8,802 nt of DNA from CAYYHA01 sp964471535. GTDB taxonomy: Bacteria > Myxococcota > Myxococcia > SLRQ01. This document shows, piece after piece, positions 5,323-8,802 of this stretch; the first letter of the stretch is position 1; every line of letters starts with the position of its first letter. The DNA lies in assembly GCA_964471535.1 (NCBI GenBank), contig CAYYHA010000181.1, forward strand, positions 1-8,802, written 5' to 3'. The notes under the pieces were generated by a model. The model made no database searches. It worked only from the letters and a program-made list of their open reading frames with translations, and was not told the DNA's origin. Both the position numbers and the translations under genes were made by a program.

Positions 5323-6869
5323 GGCATCAGGCGGGGTCGGCAAGAGGGCGCCACCCCGGCGATTCGACCACGTCCGCGCCGCCTGCGTCACCCACCGCGC
5401 GCCGCCGGCGTGCCGGCGTCGCCGTCTTCGCTCTCCTCCCGCTCCTCTGCGGTGGCGCGGGTCGTTGCAGCCGGCCGGCCGCGGGCGACGGCCGGGCGTC
5501 GCTCGAGCCCTGCCGGCTAGAAGGGCTCGGTGTGCCGGCGCTCTGCGGAACCCTCTCGGTGCCCGAGGACCGGCAGGCACCGGGCGGGCGAACGATCGAC
5601 CTCTTCCTCGCCCGCGTGCCGGCGCTCGCCCCGGCGCCGGCTCCGGATCCCCTCTTCATCCTCGTCGGCGGACCCGGGCAGGCGGCCACCACCGCCGGCG
5701 CGCCCGTGGCACGCCTCTTGGAGAAGGTCCGCCGGCACCGGGACATCGTGCTCGTGGACCGGCGGGGCACCGGGCGCTCCCATCCGCTGCGCTGTCAGGA
5801 GGAGGCCCCCAGCCTGGCCGAGGCCCTGTCGGCACGATTCGATCCTGCCGAACTCGAGCGCTGTCTCGCCGAGCTGGACGCCGATCCCACCCACTATCTC
5901 ACGCCGAGCGCCGCCGACGATCTCGAGGACGTCCGGAAGGCTCTGGGGTACCAGCAGATCAATCTCTGGGGGGTGAGCTACGGGACCCGGCTGGCGCTGA
6001 TCTATCTGCGTCGCCACGGGACGCACGTGCGGCGCATGGTACTCGATGGTGTGGCGCCCCCTTCGATCAAGCTGCCTCTCTACGCCGCCCGCGATGGGCA
6101 GCGCGCCTTCGATCGCCTCGCCGAACGCTGCCTCGCCGATGACGCCTGCCGCAAGGCGTTCCCCGATCCCCGCGGGGACCTGCTGGGCCTGTTGGCACGG
6201 GCTCGCGAGAGGCCCATCCTTGCGCGCCTTTCCCACCCGCGCACCGGCCGGGCGGAGACGGTGACGCTCGGGCCCAGTGCCATCGTGACCGCGGTGCGTG
6301 GGATGCTCTACCACCGGAGGCTCGCGACGCTCATCCCCCTCGTGCTGCGCCGCGCCGCGGCCGGTGACTACGGACCGCTCGCCGCCGCAGGTACGCTCTT
6401 CAGTGGTTCCGTGGAGGAAGGGATCGCCGATGGCCTCTTCCTCTCGGTGATCTGCTCCGAGGACGTCGCCCGCATCGCACCAGAGGAGGTCGCATCTGCG
6501 GTGGCCGGCACCTTCGCGGGGGATCTGCTGGTGCGGTCCACGATGGAGGCTTGTGCCCTGTGGCCCACCACCGCGATGCCCGATGCGTACTACGAGCCCG
6601 TCGAGAGCGACGTGCCGGTGCTGATTCTCTCGGGGGCGCTCGATCCTGTGACCCCACCCGTCTGGGGAGAGGAGGTGGCACGACACCTGTCGCGCAGCCG
6701 GCATCTGGTCGCCCCGGGTGCCGCCCACGGCGTGACCACTGCGGGCTGCGCCGCCCAGACGGTTGCCGCCTTCATCGAGGGCGCCTCGCCCGAGGCGGTC
6801 GATCCCCACTGCGTCACCGAACTCTCCCCGCCGCCGCCCTTCACCACCTTCGCCGGTCCGCCCCCATGA
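5313..6869 (+). CDS. Exported alpha/beta-hydrolase, S33 tripeptidyl-aminopeptidase type
   Basis: The 518-residue product is an S33-like serine hydrolase with a TAP-like C-terminal domain; relatives remove short peptides from protein N-termini. Visible: GGPG oxyanion loop (119-122), DRRGTGRS (149-156), nucleophile S222 in GVSYG, D444 in GALDPVTPP and H472 in GAAHGV, so the triad is complete. Residues 30-48 (four Arg, then a hydrophobic AGVAVFALLPLL) look like a Sec signal; the nearby Cys residues (46, 52) do not fit a lipobox. The segment before it is unusually long (about 29 residues), but no ATG, GTG or TTG lies between 5313 and the hydrophobic core, so 5313 is the best start. The only other in-frame ATG, at 5205, would lie deep in the amidase gene. 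The stop overlaps the next start as ATGA, so the gene is coupled to the exporter genes. Confidence 0.88.
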   Translation: MESWHQAGSARGRHPGDSTTSAPPASPTARRRRAGVAVFALLPLLCGGAGRCSRPAAGDGRASLEPCRLEGLGVPALCGTLSVPEDRQAPGGRTIDLFLARVPALAPAPAPDPLFILVGGPGQAATTAGAPVARLLEKVRRHRDIVLVDRRGTGRSHPLRCQEEAPSLAEALSARFDPAELERCLAELDADPTHYLTPSAADDLEDVRKALGYQQINLWGVSYGTRLALIYLRRHGTHVRRMVLDGVAPPSIKLPLYAARDGQRAFDRLAERCLADDACRKAFPDPRGDLLGLLARARERPILARLSHPRTGRAETVTLGPSAIVTAVRGMLYHRRLATLIPLVLRRAAAGDYGPLAAAGTLFSGSVEEGIADGLFLSVICSEDVARIAPEEVASAVAGTFAGDLLVRSTMEACALWPTTAMPDAYYEPVESDVPVLILSGALDPVTPPVWGEEVARHLSRSRHLVAPGAAHGVTTAGCAAQTVAAFIEGASPEAVDPHCVTELSPPPPFTTFAGPPP

Positions 6870-7597
6870 TTCGCATCGAGGCCCTACGAAAGCACTACGG
6901 AGAGGTCCGTGCGGTGGACGGCGTCAGCTTCGAAGCGCCGGACGGGTCCATCACCGGGCTCTTGGGGCCGAACGGCGCCGGGAAGACCACCACCCTTCGG
7001 ATCCTCTGCAGCCTGGTGAAGCCCGATGCCGGTCGCGCAGAGGTGGACGGCGTCGAGGTGCAGCGGGACCCCATGGGTGTGCTCCGGCGCATCGGAGTGC
7101 TCCCCGACGGCCGCGGTCTCTACGGGCGTCTGACCGCCCGAGAGCACATCGAGTACTTCGGCCGCCTGCAGGGCGTAGGGGCGGCGGAGTTGGCGCGCCG
7201 CGTCGAGGCGCTGGCGGAACTGCTCGGCATGGAGGCACTGCTCGACCGCCGTGTCGCCGGCTTCTCCCGGGGCGAGCGGACGAAGGTGGCGATCGCGCGG
7301 GCCCTCGTTCATCGGCCGCGAACCGTCGTGCTCGACGAGCCCACGAATGGCCTGGACGTGATGAGCACGCGGGCGATGCGCGAAGTGATCCGTCGCCTGC
7401 GAGACGAGGGCTGCTGCGTGCTCTTTTCGAGCCATATCATGCAGGAGGTGAGCGCGCTCTGCGATCACGTGGTGGTCATGGCCCGAGGAAAGGTCGCTGC
7501 AGAAGGCGCGCCGGAGGCGCTCCGCACTGCGGAGGGGGCCGCGACACTCGAGGAGGCCTTCGTCCGGATCATTGGCACGAGGGAGGGCCTGCAGTGA
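6866..7597 (+). CDS. natA-like: ABC transporter ATPase, NatA-type
   Basis: This is the 243-residue nucleotide-binding subunit of a two-gene ABC-2 exporter. Motifs: A-loop Y11, Walker A GPNGAGKT (34-41), signature FSRGE (133-137), Walker B VVLDE (D157, E158), D-loop GLD (162-164) and H-loop H190. The usual Q-loop Gln is replaced by Asp81 in GVLPDGRGLYGRLTARE; as I recall this family, NatA-like proteins vary at that point, so it is probably not a defect. NatAB of Bacillus exports sodium, but close relatives move other substrates, so the cargo is open. The ATG at 6866 overlaps the peptidase stop by 4 bases and has no Shine-Dalgarno sequence of its own, implying translational coupling. The permease gene follows after 31 bases. 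Confidence 0.93.
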   Translation: MIRIEALRKHYGEVRAVDGVSFEAPDGSITGLLGPNGAGKTTTLRILCSLVKPDAGRAEVDGVEVQRDPMGVLRRIGVLPDGRGLYGRLTAREHIEYFGRLQGVGAAELARRVEALAELLGMEALLDRRVAGFSRGERTKVAIARALVHRPRTVVLDEPTNGLDVMSTRAMREVIRRLRDEGCCVLFSSHIMQEVSALCDHVVVMARGKVAAEGAPEALRTAEGAATLEEAFVRIIGTREGLQ

Positions 7598-7614
7598 ACG
7601 GCGCCGATGCCATC

Positions 7615-7620
7615 GAGGGG
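7615..7620 (+). promoter_or_regulatory. Ribosome binding site of the permease gene
   Basis: GAGGGG sits 8 bases before the ATG at 7629. It selects this start over the in-frame ATG at 7572, which lies inside the ATPase gene and would add a non-family, Arg-rich leader. Confidence 0.6.
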
Positions 7621-7628
7621 AACACCCC

Positions 7629-8795
7629 ATGCTCCGCATGATCCGCGTCGTCTGCGGCAAGGAGGTGCGCGACCACGCACGGGACCTGCGCTCCCTGGCC
7701 GGCGCCCTTGCGCTCCCCGTCCTAGGTCCCATCGTCGTCTTCCTCGTCTTCGACTTCATCGCCGATCTCGAGCGTGACCGCCCCCTCGAGGTGGCGGTGG
7801 TCGGCCGCGAGCACGGGCCGAAGCTGGCCGAATACCTCCAGGCACACGGCGTCAGGCTCCTGCCACCACCGGCGGTGCCGGAGGAGGCGGTGCAGCAGGG
7901 CGAGGTCGACATGGTCCTCATCATCGAGCCCGAGTACGCCCGGCGCTTTCGGTCCGGGCGGCCGGCTCCGGTGCAGCTGCTGCAGGACAGCTCCCGCAGT
8001 CGTGCCCGGAAGAACGTGCGCCGAGTCGAGGAGCTCTTGCGCGCCTACTCCGGCGAGATTGGGACGATGCGACTGCTCGTACGCGGCCTCACTCCGGACC
8101 TGGCGACCCCCCTGTCGATCGAGCGCGTGGATCTGGCGACGCCGGAGAAGCTCGCCGCGAACCTCCTCAACATGGTGCCGCTCTTCCTCATGCTCGCCGC
8201 CCTGGTCGGCGGGATGAACGTCGCCATCGACACCACCGCCGGCGAGCGAGAGCGCGGCTCGCTGGAGCCCCTACTGCTCAACCCTGTGCCCCGCGGGGCC
8301 CTCGTCCTTGGGAAGTGGCTTGCCACATCGCTCGCCGGCCTCCTGGTCACGCTCGTGACCCTCGCCGGCTTCGTTGGCGCGCTCGCCTTTCTCCCCCTCG
8401 AAGACGTGGGCCTTCGGGTCGTCTTCGGTCCGAGGGAGGCCGGCGTCGTCCTCGCGGCGATCCTTCCCCTTGCGCTCCTCGGGGCGGCGGTGCAGATGCT
8501 CGTCGCCACCTTTGCCCGCTCGTTCAAGGAGGCGCAGACCTACCTCAACCTCCTCAACCTCGTGCCCATGGTGCCGTCGATGCTGCTCATGTTCAGCCCG
8601 GTGGAGGACGCCTGGTGGACCCCCTTCGTTCCCACGGTGGCCCAGATCACGGCCGTCGTCGACGTGATGCGGGGAGAGGCGGTTTCGGCGGCACGGCTCG
8701 GGGCGATCTGGGCCAGCTCCCTCGTGCCGACTGCGGCATGTCTTTTGGTGCTCACCCGCCTCCTGAAGAGCGAGCGGATCGTCTTCGGCCGGTAG
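7629..8795 (+). CDS. natB-like: ABC transporter permease, NatB/ABC-2 type
   Basis: The 388-residue membrane subunit pairs with the preceding ATPase in the inner membrane. It opens with the family's cytoplasmic KE-V-RD motif (11-15, then RDLRSL). One membrane segment (about 23-44) follows, then a large extracytoplasmic domain (about 45-178). Five more hydrophobic segments lie near 180-203, 230-255, 272-296, 306-322 and 357-378. Between the second and third is the hallmark TAGERERGSLEPLLLNPV (ABC2_membrane_3/NatB coupling region), which should contact the ATPase. The layout is complete and typical in length. It ends 7 bases before the window edge, so any terminator or further operon gene is not visible. 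The substrate could be Na+ or another compound; linkage to an exported peptidase hints at a peptide, but that is inference. Confidence 0.92.
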   Translation: MLRMIRVVCGKEVRDHARDLRSLAGALALPVLGPIVVFLVFDFIADLERDRPLEVAVVGREHGPKLAEYLQAHGVRLLPPPAVPEEAVQQGEVDMVLIIEPEYARRFRSGRPAPVQLLQDSSRSRARKNVRRVEELLRAYSGEIGTMRLLVRGLTPDLATPLSIERVDLATPEKLAANLLNMVPLFLMLAALVGGMNVAIDTTAGERERGSLEPLLLNPVPRGALVLGKWLATSLAGLLVTLVTLAGFVGALAFLPLEDVGLRVVFGPREAGVVLAAILPLALLGAAVQMLVATFARSFKEAQTYLNLLNLVPMVPSMLLMFSPVEDAWWTPFVPTVAQITAVVDVMRGEAVSAARLGAIWASSLVPTAACLLVLTRLLKSERIVFGR

Positions 8796-8802
8796 CCACG
8801 GG

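Noticed and set aside
5517..6809. 430-codon open frame on the minus strand across the peptidase gene
   Set aside because: The plus strand encodes a complete S33 hydrolase with its catalytic triad; the antisense frame is low-complexity and unrecognisable.
6551..6865. N-terminal extension of the ABC ATPase frame
   Set aside because: It lies within peptidase codons in another frame and adds Arg-rich non-family sequence; the ATG at 6866 begins the ABC domain and overlaps the upstream stop in the usual ATGA way.
1..8802. CRISPR arrays, tRNAs, insertion sequences, phage or defence genes
   Set aside because: I saw no direct repeats with spacers, no cloverleaf-like GTTCRA regions, no transposase or integrase motifs and no defence-family domains on either strand.

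Overview
The window is a densely coded, GC-rich (roughly two thirds G+C by eye) piece of an ordinary bacterial chromosome. It holds seven complete protein genes and the first codons of an eighth. A ClpS-ClpA pair, a FemAB-like N-acyltransferase of the DUF482 type and a NatAB-type exporter point to a Gram-negative bacterium. The high GC and the TAGxxT -10 elements lying almost against start codons would suit Myxococcota, Desulfobacterota, Acidobacteriota or similar uncultured groups. That placement is an inference and the sequence does not settle it. I see no tRNA, rRNA, CRISPR array, insertion sequence or phage gene.

Layout, left to right. (1) Bases 1-100, minus strand: the N-terminal 33 codons of an unrecognised gene. 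(2) Bases 101-291: a divergent intergenic region with one sigma70-like promoter facing each way and a GC-rich dyad. Both promoters lie so close to their start codons that the mRNAs should be leaderless or nearly so. (3) clpS and clpA, plus strand, overlapping by 4 bp. ClpS delivers N-degron substrates to the ClpA unfoldase, which works with ClpP (not in the window). (4) A 146-residue protein of unknown function follows on the same strand with its own -10-like element and ribosome binding site. (5) A hairpin containing both stop codons separates it from a convergent minus-strand pair. (6) That pair is a cytosolic-looking N-acetylmuramoyl-L-alanine amidase (T7-lysozyme/PGRP fold) and, downstream, the DUF482 acyltransferase; both suggest cell-wall or muropeptide metabolism. 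(7) Running the other way from the amidase, and overlapping its start codon by 10 bp, is a plus-strand set of three: a probably exported S33 alpha/beta-hydrolase peptidase, a NatA-type ABC ATPase (4-bp overlap) and a NatB-type permease (31-bp gap). They probably form one operon.

Two functional blocks stand out: N-end-rule proteolysis (clpSA) and an envelope block (muropeptide amidase, FemAB-like transferase, exported peptidase and ABC exporter). Nothing here is clearly a new system. The best leads are the leaderless promoter pattern, the peptidase-NatAB cassette, the overlapping 5' ends of the amidase and peptidase genes, and the orphan protein behind clpA.
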